Below, piece after piece: positions 8,889 through 18,836 of a stretch of DNA of 64,000 bases. Origin of the DNA: Pseudomonas umsongensis (GTDB taxonomy: Bacteria; Pseudomonadota; Gammaproteobacteria; Pseudomonadales; Pseudomonadaceae); the NCBI RefSeq assembly GCF_002236105.1, contig NZ_NIWU01000010.1:1-64000 (forward strand), written 5' to 3'. Both the position numbers and the translations under genes were made by a program. The stretch's first letter is position 1, and each line of letters starts with the position of its first letter. The notes beneath the pieces are model-generated. The model saw only the letters and a program-made list of their open reading frames with translations, had not been told where the DNA came from and searched no databases.

Positions 8889-9854
8889 TTAACCTCGCGG
8901 CTCTTGCTTGCCGAAGCTCTCGGCCAGAATGGCCAGAACCAGTTGCTGGAAATCCAGGCCGGCAGCACGGGCCGCCATCGGCACCAGGCTGTGATCGGTC
9001 ATGCCCGGTGCCGTGTTGACTTCCAGGAACCAGAACTGCCCCTCGGCGTCCTGCATCACATCCGCCCTGCCCCAACCGGCGATACCCAAGGCTTCACAGG
9101 CTTTCGCCGTGAGGTCCATGAGTTCCTTTTCCTTGGCGCTGTCCAGGCCGCACGGAATACGGTACTGGGTATCGTTGGCGATGTACTTGGCGTCGTAGTC
9201 GTAGAAACTGTGCGTCGTGCCCAGGGCGATTGGAGGCAACACCTGGTCACGCAGGGTGGCGATGGTGAACTCCGGACCGTGAATCCATTGCTCGACCAAC
9301 ACTTGCGAATCGTAGGTACTGGCCGCTTTCCAGGCGTCGATCAATTCAGACGCGGAACTCACTTTGGCCATACCGATACTTGAACCTTCATGGGCCGGTT
9401 TGACGATCAAAGGGAAGCCCAGTTCCGTCGCCGCCGAAATACAATCGGCTTCGCTGCTCAGTACCGAGTGACGTGGCGTCGGAATCCCCAGGCTGTGCCA
9501 GACCTGCTTGGTGCGCAGCTTGTCCATGGCCAGCGCCGAGGCGAGGATGCCGCTGCCGGTGTAGGGAATCCCCAGGCACTCGAGCAGGCCCTGCATGCTG
9601 CCGTCTTCACCGCCACGGCCGTGGAGGATGATGAAGGCGCGGTCGATCTTTTCGTTCAGCAGACGCTGCAACAGGTCATCGCCGACGTCGAGGCCGAACG
9701 CGTCCACACCTGCACTGAGCAACGCATCGAGAACGGCGTTACCCGACTTCAGGGACACTTCGCGTTCGGCACTCTTGCCGCCGAACAGCACGGCGACGCG
9801 GCCGAAGTCTTTCGGCGCGACGGTGCTGGCGAGGTTGGCGTAGGCAGCAGTCAT
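8889..9854 (-). CDS. ddlB: D-alanine--D-alanine ligase
   Basis: Makes the D-Ala-D-Ala dipeptide used by MurF. It has 321 residues and an ATP-grasp fold. The N-terminal VAVLFGGKSAEREVSL, the ATP-loop region VKPAHEGSSIGMAKV and the metal-binding EVNTAPGMTDHSLVPMAAR are all present. Start and murC stop overlap as ATGA. The Ddl copy inside the dcw cluster is by convention ddlB. Confidence 0.97.
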   Translation of the reverse strand: MTAAYANLASTVAPKDFGRVAVLFGGKSAEREVSLKSGNAVLDALLSAGVDAFGLDVGDDLLQRLLNEKIDRAFIILHGRGGEDGSMQGLLECLGIPYTGSGILASALAMDKLRTKQVWHSLGIPTPRHSVLSSEADCISAATELGFPLIVKPAHEGSSIGMAKVSSASELIDAWKAASTYDSQVLVEQWIHGPEFTIATLRDQVLPPIALGTTHSFYDYDAKYIANDTQYRIPCGLDSAKEKELMDLTAKACEALGIAGWGRADVMQDAEGQFWFLEVNTAPGMTDHSLVPMAARAAGLDFQQLVLAILAESFGKQEPRG

Positions 9855-11311
9855 TTCAACTTCCCCTCCACCGATGCAACAACGGCACCGGCGAACAACT
9901 CACTTTTCAACAGTTTCGGTGCGAGACCGCCGATATCACCGGCGCCTTGGCACAGCAGGATGTCACCGGCACGCAACAGCGGCTTGACCAGCGGCGCGAG
10001 GTCGACACCGCGCTCGATGTAGATCGGGTCGAGCTGGCCGCGCTGGCGGATGCTGTTGCACAGCTTGCGGCTGTCGGCACCGGGGATCGGTTCTTCGCCG
10101 GCCGGATAGACTTCCATCAGCAGCAGGACGTTGGCGTCGGCCAGTACATTGACGAAGTCGTCGTACAGGTCGCGCGTACGGCTGTAACGGTGCGGCTGGT
10201 AGACCATCACCAGGCGACGCTCCGGCCAACCACCGCGCACGGCCTTGATCACCGCGGCGACTTCGGTCGGGTGGTGACCGTAGTCGTCCACCAGCATCAC
10301 CTGGCCACCGTCCACCGGCAGTTCGCCGTAGACCTGGAAGCGTCGGCCAACGCCCTGGAACCCGGACAGGCCCTGGACGATGGCTTCATCGCTGACGCCT
10401 TCGTCGGTGGCGATGCAGATGGTTGCCAGGGCGTTCAATACGTTGTGGTTGCCCGGCATGTTCACCGACACATCCAGTGGTTCACGGTCAGGGCGCAGCA
10501 CGGTGAAGAACGTCTGCATGCCTTGCTGGCGCACATTGATGGCGCGCACGTCGCAGTCTTCGCCGAAGCCGTAGGTAACGGTCGGACGCTTGACCTGCGG
10601 GAGGATTTCACGCACCACCGGATCGTCCAGGCACACCACCGCCAGGCCGTAGAAAGGCAGGTTATGCAGGAACTCGACGAAGGTTTTCTTCAGTTTGTTG
10701 AAGTCACCGTCGTAGGTCGCCATGTGGTCGGCGTCGATGTTGGTGACCACGGCCACCAGCGGCTGCAAGTGCAGGAAGCTGGCGTCACTTTCGTCGGCTT
10801 CGGCGATCAGGTAGCGGCTGGTGCCAAGCTGGGCATTGGTGCCAGCTGCATTCAGGCGGCCACCGATGACGAACGTCGGGTCCAGGCCGCCGGCGGCGAA
10901 GACCGAGGCGATCAGGCTGGTGGTGGTGGTCTTGCCGTGGGTACCGGCAACGGCGATGCCGTGGCGATAACGCATCAGCTCGGCCAGCATTTCCGCCCGA
11001 GGCACGACCGGGATGCGACGTTCCAGCGCGGTGGCGACTTCCGGGTTGGAGGTGTTCACGGCGCTGGACACCACCAGCACATCGGCGGCGGCAGCGTTCT
11101 CGGCGCGGTGACCAATGAAAATCTGCGCGCCGAAAGATTCCAGGCGCTCGGTGACGGGCGAAGCCTTGAGGTCGGAACCGGACACTTCGTAGCCCAGGTT
11201 CAGCAACACCTCGGCAATCCCGCACATGCCCACGCCGCCGATCCCGACGAAGTGGATGCGACGGATGCGGCGCATTTCCGGTTGCGGCATGGCTTTCTGA
11301 TTCTCAACCAT
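9851..11311 (-). CDS. murC: UDP-N-acetylmuramate--L-alanine ligase
   Basis: Adds L-Ala to UDP-MurNAc in the cytoplasm. It has 487 residues from the ATG at 11311. HFVGIGGVGMCGIAEVL is the N-terminal nucleotide site, AVAGTHGKTTTTSLIA the ATP P-loop, and DDYGHHPTEVAAVIKA the C-terminal signature. The chosen start overlaps the murG stop by eight bases. An in-frame ATG 14 codons upstream would overlap murG further and is less likely. Confidence 0.97.
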   Translation of the reverse strand: MVENQKAMPQPEMRRIRRIHFVGIGGVGMCGIAEVLLNLGYEVSGSDLKASPVTERLESFGAQIFIGHRAENAAAADVLVVSSAVNTSNPEVATALERRIPVVPRAEMLAELMRYRHGIAVAGTHGKTTTTSLIASVFAAGGLDPTFVIGGRLNAAGTNAQLGTSRYLIAEADESDASFLHLQPLVAVVTNIDADHMATYDGDFNKLKKTFVEFLHNLPFYGLAVVCLDDPVVREILPQVKRPTVTYGFGEDCDVRAINVRQQGMQTFFTVLRPDREPLDVSVNMPGNHNVLNALATICIATDEGVSDEAIVQGLSGFQGVGRRFQVYGELPVDGGQVMLVDDYGHHPTEVAAVIKAVRGGWPERRLVMVYQPHRYSRTRDLYDDFVNVLADANVLLLMEVYPAGEEPIPGADSRKLCNSIRQRGQLDPIYIERGVDLAPLVKPLLRAGDILLCQGAGDIGGLAPKLLKSELFAGAVVASVEGKLK

Positions 11312-12374
11312 GGGCCACCTCCAGGCAGGTATCGACCACGTTACGGGTGGCATCGGGTTTGGCCAGGCGGCGGGCCGCAGTGGCCATATCGTTGAGTCGT
11401 TGTGGTTGCATCAGGACCTCTGTCAGGCGCGCGGCAAGATCCGCTGCACCGGTCGTTCTTTGCGGCATCAGGAAGGCTGCGCCTTCACGGGCCAAATAAT
11501 CGGCGTTGCGGGTCTGGTGATCGTCGATCGCATGGGGCAACGGCACCAGCATCGAGGGCAGACCGGCGGCAGCCAGTTCACTGATGGTCAGCGCACCTGC
11601 GCGACATACCACCAGGTCGGCCCAGCCATAGGCTTGGGCCATGTCTTTGATGAACGGCTGCACTTGCGCCTCGACGCCAGCCGCGAGGTAGCGCTGCGCA
11701 GTCACTTCATCGTGGTTTTTGCCGGCCTGATGGAACACGTCCGGGCGCAGGTCGACGGGGACTTGCGACAGGGCTTCAGGCAGCAGCTTGTTCAACGGTT
11801 CTGCGCCCAGGCTTCCACCCAGGATCAGCAAACGCGCCTTGCGACCGGCCAGGGCTGGTCGCGGTGTTTCGAGGAACAGCTCGGTGCGCACCGGGTTACC
11901 GGTGGTCCGTCGGCTGCTCGACAGGGTAAAGGTGTCGGGGAACGCTTCACAGACCCGGGCGGCCAACGGCACGAGCAACCGATTGGCGGTACCGGCCACG
12001 GCGTTCTGTTCGTGAACGATCACCGGCACGCCGGCCAGTTTGGCTGCGACACCGCCGGGACCGGTCACATAACCACCAAAACCCACCACGCAAGCCGGTT
12101 GCAAACGACGAATGATCGCCCGCGCCTGCCACACCGACTTGAGCAACATGAACGGCGCCTTGAGCAGGGACAACTTGCCCTTGCCGCGCAAACCGCTGGC
12201 GTTGATCCGATGCAGTTCGATGCCGGCCGCCGGAACCAGTTCGTTCTCGATGCCGCGCGGCGTGCCCAGCCAGTGCACGGTGTAGCCGCGGGACTGGAAT
12301 TCGCGGGCACAGGCCAAGGCCGGGAACACATGGCCCCCGGTGCCACCGGCCATGATCAATACGTTAGCGCCCAT
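11304..12374 (-). CDS. murG: Lipid II synthase (GlcNAc transferase) MurG
   Basis: Transfers GlcNAc to lipid I at the inner face of the membrane. It has 356 residues from the ATG at 12374. MGANVLIMAGGTGGHVFPAL is the glycine-rich N-terminal loop, GFGGYVTGPGGVAAKL the membrane-proximal loop, and VCRAGALTISELAAAGLPS the UDP-GlcNAc site. The long upstream frame is inside ftsW and lacks homology. The start overlaps the ftsW stop by 11 bases. Confidence 0.97.
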   Translation of the reverse strand: MGANVLIMAGGTGGHVFPALACAREFQSRGYTVHWLGTPRGIENELVPAAGIELHRINASGLRGKGKLSLLKAPFMLLKSVWQARAIIRRLQPACVVGFGGYVTGPGGVAAKLAGVPVIVHEQNAVAGTANRLLVPLAARVCEAFPDTFTLSSSRRTTGNPVRTELFLETPRPALAGRKARLLILGGSLGAEPLNKLLPEALSQVPVDLRPDVFHQAGKNHDEVTAQRYLAAGVEAQVQPFIKDMAQAYGWADLVVCRAGALTISELAAAGLPSMLVPLPHAIDDHQTRNADYLAREGAAFLMPQRTTGAADLAARLTEVLMQPQRLNDMATAARRLAKPDATRNVVDTCLEVAHG

Positions 12375-13581
12375 GGTTCGGCTCCTCGGCGAAGTCGCTC
12401 TCATGGAATTCCATCTCTTCGCTGCCCAGGTGGGTTCGACTCTCCCACTCGATGCGCAGCAACAAACCCAGACAGGCACAGCAGATCACCAACGAACTGC
12501 CGCCATAGCTGAGGAACGGCAGTGTCAGGCCCTTGGTCGGCAGCAGGCCGACGTTCACGCCGATGTTGATCAGGAACTGACCGATCCACAGGAACGACAG
12601 ACCGTAGGCGACATAGGCGGCGAAGAACTGCTTGGCCTTCTCGGCCCACAAGCCGATGTACATGCCGCGAATACAGACGAAGACGAACAGCGCCACCGTG
12701 CACAAGGAACCCACGGCACCCAGCTCTTCGGCCAGGACCGAGAACACGAAGTCGGTGTGGGCTTCCGGCAGGTAGAACTGTTTCTGCACGCTGTTGCCCA
12801 GGCCGACGCCCAGCCACTCGCCGCGACCGAAAGCGATCAACGCCTGGGACAGCTGATAGCCGGCACCGAACTGGTCGGCCCATGGGTCGGCAAAGTTGGT
12901 CAGGCGCGCCATCCGATACGGCTGCATCTGGATCAGCAACACCACCGCCCCGACCGCCAGGACCACCATCAGGGAAAACCGGAACAGCCCGACACCACCG
13001 AGGAACAGCATCGCCGCCGCCGCACCCATCATCACGACGGTGGCACCGAAGTCCGGTTCCATCAGCAACAGGCCCGCCATCGGCAGCAACACGATGAATG
13101 GCTTGAAGAACCCCATCCAGCTCTCACGCACTTCTTTCTGGCGACGCACCAGGTAACCGGCGAGGTAGATCACCACGAACACCTTGGCGATCTCGGAAGG
13201 CTGGACGTTGAAAAAACTGAAGCCGATCCAGCGCATCGAACCATTCACCTCACGGCCGATGCCGGGAATGATCACCATCACCAGCAAGCCGAAGGCACCC
13301 AGCAGCATCAACCAGCCCAGGCGTTGCCAGGTGGCGATCGGGATCATCATGGTGACAATGCAGGCACCCAGGCCCAGCACCACGTAGATAAGGTGGCGAA
13401 TCATGTAGTACAGGGCGCTGCCCGACTGGACCGCCGCCACTTCGGTGGAGGCCGATGCAATCATGACCAGCCCCAGGCCCAGCAGCGTCAGGCAACCGAC
13501 GAGCATCGGAAAGTCGAGGTCGATACCGCGCCCGGTGATCAGTGGCGATGGGTACGGCTTGATGATGCCTCGAAGACTCAT
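12364..13581 (-). CDS. ftsW: Peptidoglycan glycosyltransferase FtsW (SEDS)
   Basis: The septal SEDS glycan polymerase that works with FtsI. It has 405 residues and about ten membrane helices. The C-terminal half has the SEDS hallmarks: NIGVNVGLLPTKGLTLPFLS and YGGSSLVICCACLGLLL. The start at 13581 overlaps the murD stop as ATGA. Upstream in-frame methionines lie in murD and give no family match. Confidence 0.97.
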   Translation of the reverse strand: MSLRGIIKPYPSPLITGRGIDLDFPMLVGCLTLLGLGLVMIASASTEVAAVQSGSALYYMIRHLIYVVLGLGACIVTMMIPIATWQRLGWLMLLGAFGLLVMVIIPGIGREVNGSMRWIGFSFFNVQPSEIAKVFVVIYLAGYLVRRQKEVRESWMGFFKPFIVLLPMAGLLLMEPDFGATVVMMGAAAAMLFLGGVGLFRFSLMVVLAVGAVVLLIQMQPYRMARLTNFADPWADQFGAGYQLSQALIAFGRGEWLGVGLGNSVQKQFYLPEAHTDFVFSVLAEELGAVGSLCTVALFVFVCIRGMYIGLWAEKAKQFFAAYVAYGLSFLWIGQFLINIGVNVGLLPTKGLTLPFLSYGGSSLVICCACLGLLLRIEWESRTHLGSEEMEFHESDFAEEPNHGR

Positions 13582-14924
13582 GCCAGTTCCTCCACGGCTT
13601 GGACGAATTGGTGACCACGATCTTCGTAGTTCTTGAACATGTCGAAACTGGCGCACGCCGGCGACAGCAGCACCACGTCGCCCGGTTGCGCAGTGGCGCG
13701 GCATTGCTCGACGGCTTCGACCAGGGAGCCCGCACGAATCAGCGGTACGGCATCGCCGATGGCCTGGCCGATCTTGTCGCTGTCGCGGCCCATGAGGATC
13801 ACGGCGCGGCAGTTGGCCGCCACCGGATCACGCAGGTCCTTGAATTCGGCGCCCTTGCCATCGCCACCAGCGATCAGCACGACTTTGCCGTCGATGTCCG
13901 CGCCCAGGCCTTCGATGGCCGCCAGCGCGGCGCCGACATTGGTGGCTTTGGAATCGTTGTAATAGCCCACGCCATCCAGGTCACGGACCCATTGGCAACG
14001 ATGCTCCAGCCCGGCGAAATTGCGCAGGGCCGACAGCATGGCGTCGAACGGCAAGCCGACGGCGTGGCCGAGTGCCAAGGCCGCCAGGGCGTTGGACTGG
14101 TTATGGGCGCCGCGAACTTTCAATTCGCGCACTGGCATCAGGTTCTGGAATTCAAAGGCCAGGTATTTCTCGCCGCCTTCTTCGCGGAGCCCGAAAGCCT
14201 TGAAGTCAGGCTTGTTCAGGCCGAAAGTCCAGCATGGCTGACCCTCGCCGATCAGTGGCCGGCTCAGGGCGTCCTGGCGGTTGACCACGAACTGCCTGGC
14301 ACCGCGGAATATCCGGTGCTTGGCCAGGTGATAGGCCGGCAGGCCGCTGTAGCGGTCCATGTGGTCTTCGCTGATGTTGAGCACGGTCGCCACTTCGGCG
14401 TTGAGTTGATCGGTGGTTTCCAGTTGGAAACTCGACAGCTCCATCACGTACAACTCGATGTCGTCGCTGAGCAAATCCAGCGCTGGCGTACCCAGGTTGC
14501 CACCGACGGCCACACGCTTGCCCGCCGCAGCGGCCATCTCGCCGACCAGGGTGGTCACGGTGCTTTTCGCATTGGAACCGGTGATGGCCACGATCGGCGC
14601 CTTCGCGTTACGCGCGAACAGCTCGATGTCGCCGGACAATTTCACGCCACGGGCAGCGGCGGCCTGCAGGGCCGGGGTAGCCAGTGCCAGGCCGGGGCTC
14701 ACGTAGAGCTCGTCGGCACGGCACAGGAACTCGACGTCCAACTCGCCACAACGCACTTCCACCTGCGGGTAGTCACGCTTGAGCGTGGCCAGTTCCGGTG
14801 GATTTTCCCGCGTATCGGCCACTGCAAACGCCACGCCCCGGTTCGCCAGGAAGCGAACCAGGGACATGCCGCTCTTGCCGAGGCCGACAACGATGCGGAA
14901 GTGGTCAGACGCGATCAGGGACAC
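13578..14924 (-). CDS. murD: UDP-MurNAc-L-alanine--D-glutamate ligase
   Basis: Adds D-Glu in muramyl peptide synthesis. It has 448 residues. The P-loop is AITGSNAKSTVTTLVGEM; the usual second residue pattern GTNGKTT is here GSNAKST, as in many Pseudomonas MurD. YYNDSKATNVGAALAAIEGL is the C-terminal substrate motif and LLSPACASFDMFKNYEDRG closes the protein. It follows mraY by six bases. Confidence 0.97.
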   Translation of the reverse strand: MSLIASDHFRIVVGLGKSGMSLVRFLANRGVAFAVADTRENPPELATLKRDYPQVEVRCGELDVEFLCRADELYVSPGLALATPALQAAAARGVKLSGDIELFARNAKAPIVAITGSNAKSTVTTLVGEMAAAAGKRVAVGGNLGTPALDLLSDDIELYVMELSSFQLETTDQLNAEVATVLNISEDHMDRYSGLPAYHLAKHRIFRGARQFVVNRQDALSRPLIGEGQPCWTFGLNKPDFKAFGLREEGGEKYLAFEFQNLMPVRELKVRGAHNQSNALAALALGHAVGLPFDAMLSALRNFAGLEHRCQWVRDLDGVGYYNDSKATNVGAALAAIEGLGADIDGKVVLIAGGDGKGAEFKDLRDPVAANCRAVILMGRDSDKIGQAIGDAVPLIRAGSLVEAVEQCRATAQPGDVVLLSPACASFDMFKNYEDRGHQFVQAVEELA

Positions 14925-14930
14925 GAGTTT

Positions 14931-16013
14931 CTACCTCAATTTCAGGGTGGCAAGGCCAATCAGCACGAGAATCACGGTGATGATCCAGAAACGGACAATC
15001 ACGCGTGGCTCGGGCCAGCCCTTGAGTTCAAAGTGGTGGTGAATCGGTGCCATGCGGAACACACGGCGACCGGTCAGCTTAAAGGAAGCAACCTGAATGA
15101 CGACTGACAGGGTTTCCATCACGAACACGCCGCCCATGATGAACAAGACGATTTCCTGGCGAACGATTACCGCGATGGTGCCCAGGGCCGCGCCCAACGC
15201 CAATGCGCCGACGTCACCCATGAAGACTTGTGCCGGGTAGGTGTTGAACCACAGGAAGCCCAGGCCAGCGCCGATCAGCGCGCCGCAGAATACGATCAGC
15301 TCACCCGCGCCCGGTACATAAGGGATCAGCAGGTATTCGGCGAATTTCACGTTACCCGACAGGTAGCAGAAGATCCCCAGGCCGCCGCCGACCATCACGG
15401 TCGGCATGATCGCCAGGCCGTCGAGGCCGTCGGTCAGGTTGACCGCGTTGCTCGAACCCACGATCACGAAATAGGTCAGGACGATGAAGCCTGCGCCCAG
15501 CGGGATGCTGTAGTCCTTGAGCATCGGCAGGATCAGTGTGGTTTCCACCGGGGTGGCGGCAGTCATATAAAGGAAGATCGCCGCGCCCAGGCCGAACACC
15601 GACTGCCAGAAATACTTCCAGCGACTGGGCAAGCCACGGGAATTCTTTTCGATCACTTTGCGGTAGTCGTCGACCCAACCGATGGCACCGAACAACAGGG
15701 TCACCAACAGGACAACCCAGACATAACGGTTGGTCAGGTCGGCCCACAACAGGGTGCTGACACCAATCGACGATAGAATCAGCGCGCCACCCATGGTTGG
15801 GGTGCCGGATTTGGACAAGTGCGATTGCGGGCCGTCGTTGCGAACGGACTGGCCGATCTGACGGTTCTGCAGGGTGCGGATCATCCACGGGCCATAGCAC
15901 AGCGACAAGACCAGCGCGGTCAGCACACCGAGTATCCCGCGCAGGGTCAGGTACTGGAAGACCGCGAAGCCTTTGTAGAACTGTTGCAGATACTCCGCTA
16001 GCAGCAGCAGCAT
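14931..16013 (-). CDS. mraY: Phospho-MurNAc-pentapeptide transferase MraY
   Basis: Makes lipid I from UDP-MurNAc-pentapeptide and undecaprenyl phosphate. It has 360 residues, the same as the E. coli enzyme, and about ten membrane helices. The signatures SKSGTPTMGGALIL, NLTDGLDGLAIMP, FMGDVGALALGAALG and APIHHHFELKGWPEPRV are intact. The start overlaps the murF stop by one base (TAATG). Confidence 0.98.
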   Translation of the reverse strand: MLLLLAEYLQQFYKGFAVFQYLTLRGILGVLTALVLSLCYGPWMIRTLQNRQIGQSVRNDGPQSHLSKSGTPTMGGALILSSIGVSTLLWADLTNRYVWVVLLVTLLFGAIGWVDDYRKVIEKNSRGLPSRWKYFWQSVFGLGAAIFLYMTAATPVETTLILPMLKDYSIPLGAGFIVLTYFVIVGSSNAVNLTDGLDGLAIMPTVMVGGGLGIFCYLSGNVKFAEYLLIPYVPGAGELIVFCGALIGAGLGFLWFNTYPAQVFMGDVGALALGAALGTIAVIVRQEIVLFIMGGVFVMETLSVVIQVASFKLTGRRVFRMAPIHHHFELKGWPEPRVIVRFWIITVILVLIGLATLKLR

Positions 16014-17380
16014 TAATGTTTCTCCGGACTGGACCCGCACAAAGCGGCAACGATGTTTTCCATCGCAGCGCTGCGCGAGCCCTTGATCAAAATGGTGGTG
16101 TTTGTGTCTTGCTCGGCGCCCAGCGCCTTGATCAGTTCAGCCTGAGTGCTGAAGTGAAAGGCTTGGGGTCCGAAGGCGTTGACGGCGTGAACCATCATCG
16201 GTCCGACGGCGTACAGCGCAGAAACCTTGCCACGGGCGTACTCGCCCACATCGCGGTGCCCCTGCTCTGCCCAATCGCCCAACTCGCCGATATCCCCGAG
16301 CACCAGAACGGTGCGACCGGAAAAGCCGGCCAGTATATCAACGGCAGCGCACATGGAGGTGGGGTTCGCGTTATAAGTGTCATCAATCACGCGCATGCCA
16401 TTGCTGGCCAGTTGCGCGACGGTACGACCCTTGACCGGTTGCACCGCACCGAGGCCGGTGGCGATGCCGAACAGCGACACACCCAGGGCGTGGGCGGCAG
16501 CCGCAGCGGCCATGGCATTGGCAACGTTATGGGTGCCGAGCAGGTTCAGTTGAACGCGCTCCTCACCTTCAGGACTGTGCAGGTTGAACGCCGGGCAACC
16601 ACGCGCATCGGTAGCCAGGTCACTGGCGTAGAAATCGGCACTGACATTGCTCAGGGCGAAGGTCAGCACCTTGCGCTCGCCAGCGCGGGTCTTCCAGATG
16701 CCGAACGCCTTGTCGTCGAGATTGAGTACGGCGACGCCATTGGCATCGAGCCCATCAATGATCTCGCCCTTGGCTTCGACGATTTTTTCCGGCCCGCCGA
16801 ATTCGCCGACATGGGCGGTTCCGGCATTGTTGAGGATGGCCACATGAGGTTTGGTCAGGCCCACGGTATAAGCAATTTCACCCAGACGCGAAGCACCGAG
16901 CTCGATCACGGCGGCGCTGTGTTCCGGTGCCAGTTCGAGCAGGGTCAACGGAGCGCCGAGGTCGTTGTTCAGGTTGCCGCGGGTTGCCAGCACCGGACCG
17001 CGAGTGCGCAGGATGCTCGCGAGCATTTCCTTGACCGTGGTCTTGCCACTGGAACCGGTGATGGCGGCGACTGGCTGGGTGAATGCCGCGCGATTGAGCG
17101 CGCCCAGTTGACCCAATGCCTGGCGGGTATCGCTCACCAGCAATTGCGGCAGCGTGCTGTCGGCGACTTCACGCTCGACCAAGGCTGCCACGGCACCTTT
17201 GGCTGCGACTTCATTGAGATAGTCATGGCCATCGAAGCGCGGACCGGCCAAGGCGATGAACAGCTGGCCCGGCTTGATTGCACGACTGTCAATGCTGACC
17301 CCGTCGAAGCTCGCATCAGCGGCGATCAACCGCCCATTCAGCGCGCCGGTGAGTTCGCTCAGTTTCAAGGCTTTAAGCAT
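16013..17380 (-). CDS. murF: UDP-MurNAc-tripeptide--D-Ala-D-Ala ligase
   Basis: Adds the D-Ala-D-Ala dipeptide made by Ddl to UDP-MurNAc-tripeptide. It has 455 residues. AITGSSGKTTVKEMLASILR is the P-loop, AVIELGASRLGEIAYTV and VIDDTYNANPTSMCAAVDIL are family signatures. It overlaps murE by eight bases. Confidence 0.97.
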   Translation of the reverse strand: MLKALKLSELTGALNGRLIAADASFDGVSIDSRAIKPGQLFIALAGPRFDGHDYLNEVAAKGAVAALVEREVADSTLPQLLVSDTRQALGQLGALNRAAFTQPVAAITGSSGKTTVKEMLASILRTRGPVLATRGNLNNDLGAPLTLLELAPEHSAAVIELGASRLGEIAYTVGLTKPHVAILNNAGTAHVGEFGGPEKIVEAKGEIIDGLDANGVAVLNLDDKAFGIWKTRAGERKVLTFALSNVSADFYASDLATDARGCPAFNLHSPEGEERVQLNLLGTHNVANAMAAAAAAHALGVSLFGIATGLGAVQPVKGRTVAQLASNGMRVIDDTYNANPTSMCAAVDILAGFSGRTVLVLGDIGELGDWAEQGHRDVGEYARGKVSALYAVGPMMVHAVNAFGPQAFHFSTQAELIKALGAEQDTNTTILIKGSRSAAMENIVAALCGSSPEKH

Positions 17381-18836
17381 GGGCCACCTCCCACGCGGTC
17401 AAGGCGTGATCGGCCTCGACCAGATCGGAAAAGGCATGGCGCTCGCCATTGATTTCCTGATAGTCCTCATGACCTTTACCGGCCAGGACAATCACGTCAT
17501 CGGCCGACGCACCCGCGATCAACTGCGCAATCGCCTGGCCACGGCCGGCAACGAAGGTCACTTTATCCACAGCGGTGAAGCCTGCACGGATGTCATCGAA
17601 AATCACCGATGGATCTTCGGTACGCGGGTTGTCGTCGGTGACCAGCACACCATCGGCCAGACGCTCGACCACTTCGGCCATCAGCGGACGCTTGCCGCGA
17701 TCGCGATCGCCGCCACAGCCGAACAGGCACAGCAGCCGACCTTTGACGTGAGGACGCAGGGCCGTCAGGACTTTTTCCAGCGCATCCGGGGTGTGGGCGT
17801 AATCGACCACCACCAACGGCTGGGTACCACCGCCCAGGCGTTGCATGCGTCCGGCCGGGCCTTCAAGTTTCGGCAGCACCTTGAGGATTTCGTCCAGGGC
17901 GTAATCCAGACCGAGCAAGGCGCCAATCGCCGCCAGCACGTTGCTCAAGTTGAAACGACCCAGCAATGTACTGCGCAGGTGGTGTTCGCCCTGGGGCGTG
18001 ACCAGCGTGGCACGCACGCCTTCGTCGTCGAACTGCGCCTGGCGGCAATAAAGATAAGCGCTGCTGTCGAGCAGGCTGTAGGTGATCAGCCGCGATTCGC
18101 GCTTGTCGGCGGCCAGTTGCCGGCCGAAGTCATCGTCGAGGTTGATTACCCGGCATTTCAGATCGTTCCAGGCAAACAGCCTGGCCTTGGCTTCGCCATA
18201 GGCCTGCATGGTGCCGTGGTAATCCAGGTGGTCGCGGGACAGGTTCGTCATCACGGCCACATCGAATGCCAGCGCGGTGACACGGCCCTGGTCCAGACCG
18301 TGGGACGAGACCTCCATGGCAACCGCCTTGGCCCCGGCTTTTTTCAGGTCGCCCAGGGTCGCTTGCACTGCAATCGGGTTGGGCGTGGTGTGCAGGCCGC
18401 TTTCCAGCGCGCCATGAAAACCACAGCCAAGGGTGCCGACAATGCCGCAGTGCTGGCCCAGAAGGTCCAGCGCCTGGGCCACCAGTTGGGTCACGCTGGT
18501 CTTTCCGTTGGTGCCGGTCACGCCCACCAGTTTCAGGTGATGGCTCGGCTCGCCATAAAAGCGTCCGGCGATGTCCGACAACTGCGCCGCCAGCCCCTTG
18601 ACCGGAATCAGCGGCACGTCAGTGATTGGCAACACCGTGGCGCCTTCCACTTCATAAGCTACGGCCGACGCGCCGCGCGCAAGCGCATCGGCAATGTGCG
18701 CACGGCCATCGAACCTGCCGCCCGGCACCGCGAGGAACAAGTCACCGGCGCGTACGTTGCGGCTGTCGAGCGCCAATTCACGGATCAACAGATCGTGGCC
18801 GGCGTGGGGGAAAATCTTGTTCAGGCTCAGAGACAT
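17373..18836 (-). CDS. murE: UDP-MurNAc-L-Ala-D-Glu--meso-DAP ligase
   Basis: Adds meso-diaminopimelate, the cross-linking residue of Gram-negative peptidoglycan. It has 487 residues. GVTGTNGKTSVTQLVAQAL is the P-loop, MEVSSHGLDQGRV is the family motif, and DDNPRTEDP contains the DNPR motif that selects meso-DAP over lysine. The start shares one base with the ftsI stop (TGATG). Confidence 0.98.
   Translation of the reverse strand: MSLSLNKIFPHAGHDLLIRELALDSRNVRAGDLFLAVPGGRFDGRAHIADALARGASAVAYEVEGATVLPITDVPLIPVKGLAAQLSDIAGRFYGEPSHHLKLVGVTGTNGKTSVTQLVAQALDLLGQHCGIVGTLGCGFHGALESGLHTTPNPIAVQATLGDLKKAGAKAVAMEVSSHGLDQGRVTALAFDVAVMTNLSRDHLDYHGTMQAYGEAKARLFAWNDLKCRVINLDDDFGRQLAADKRESRLITYSLLDSSAYLYCRQAQFDDEGVRATLVTPQGEHHLRSTLLGRFNLSNVLAAIGALLGLDYALDEILKVLPKLEGPAGRMQRLGGGTQPLVVVDYAHTPDALEKVLTALRPHVKGRLLCLFGCGGDRDRGKRPLMAEVVERLADGVLVTDDNPRTEDPSVIFDDIRAGFTAVDKVTFVAGRGQAIAQLIAGASADDVIVLAGKGHEDYQEINGERHAFSDLVEADHALTAWEVAHA

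Noticed and set aside
12340..13614. Long plus-strand frame opposite ftsW
   Set aside because: Gln/His-rich, low-complexity translation typical of an antisense frame in high-GC DNA; ftsW is certain.
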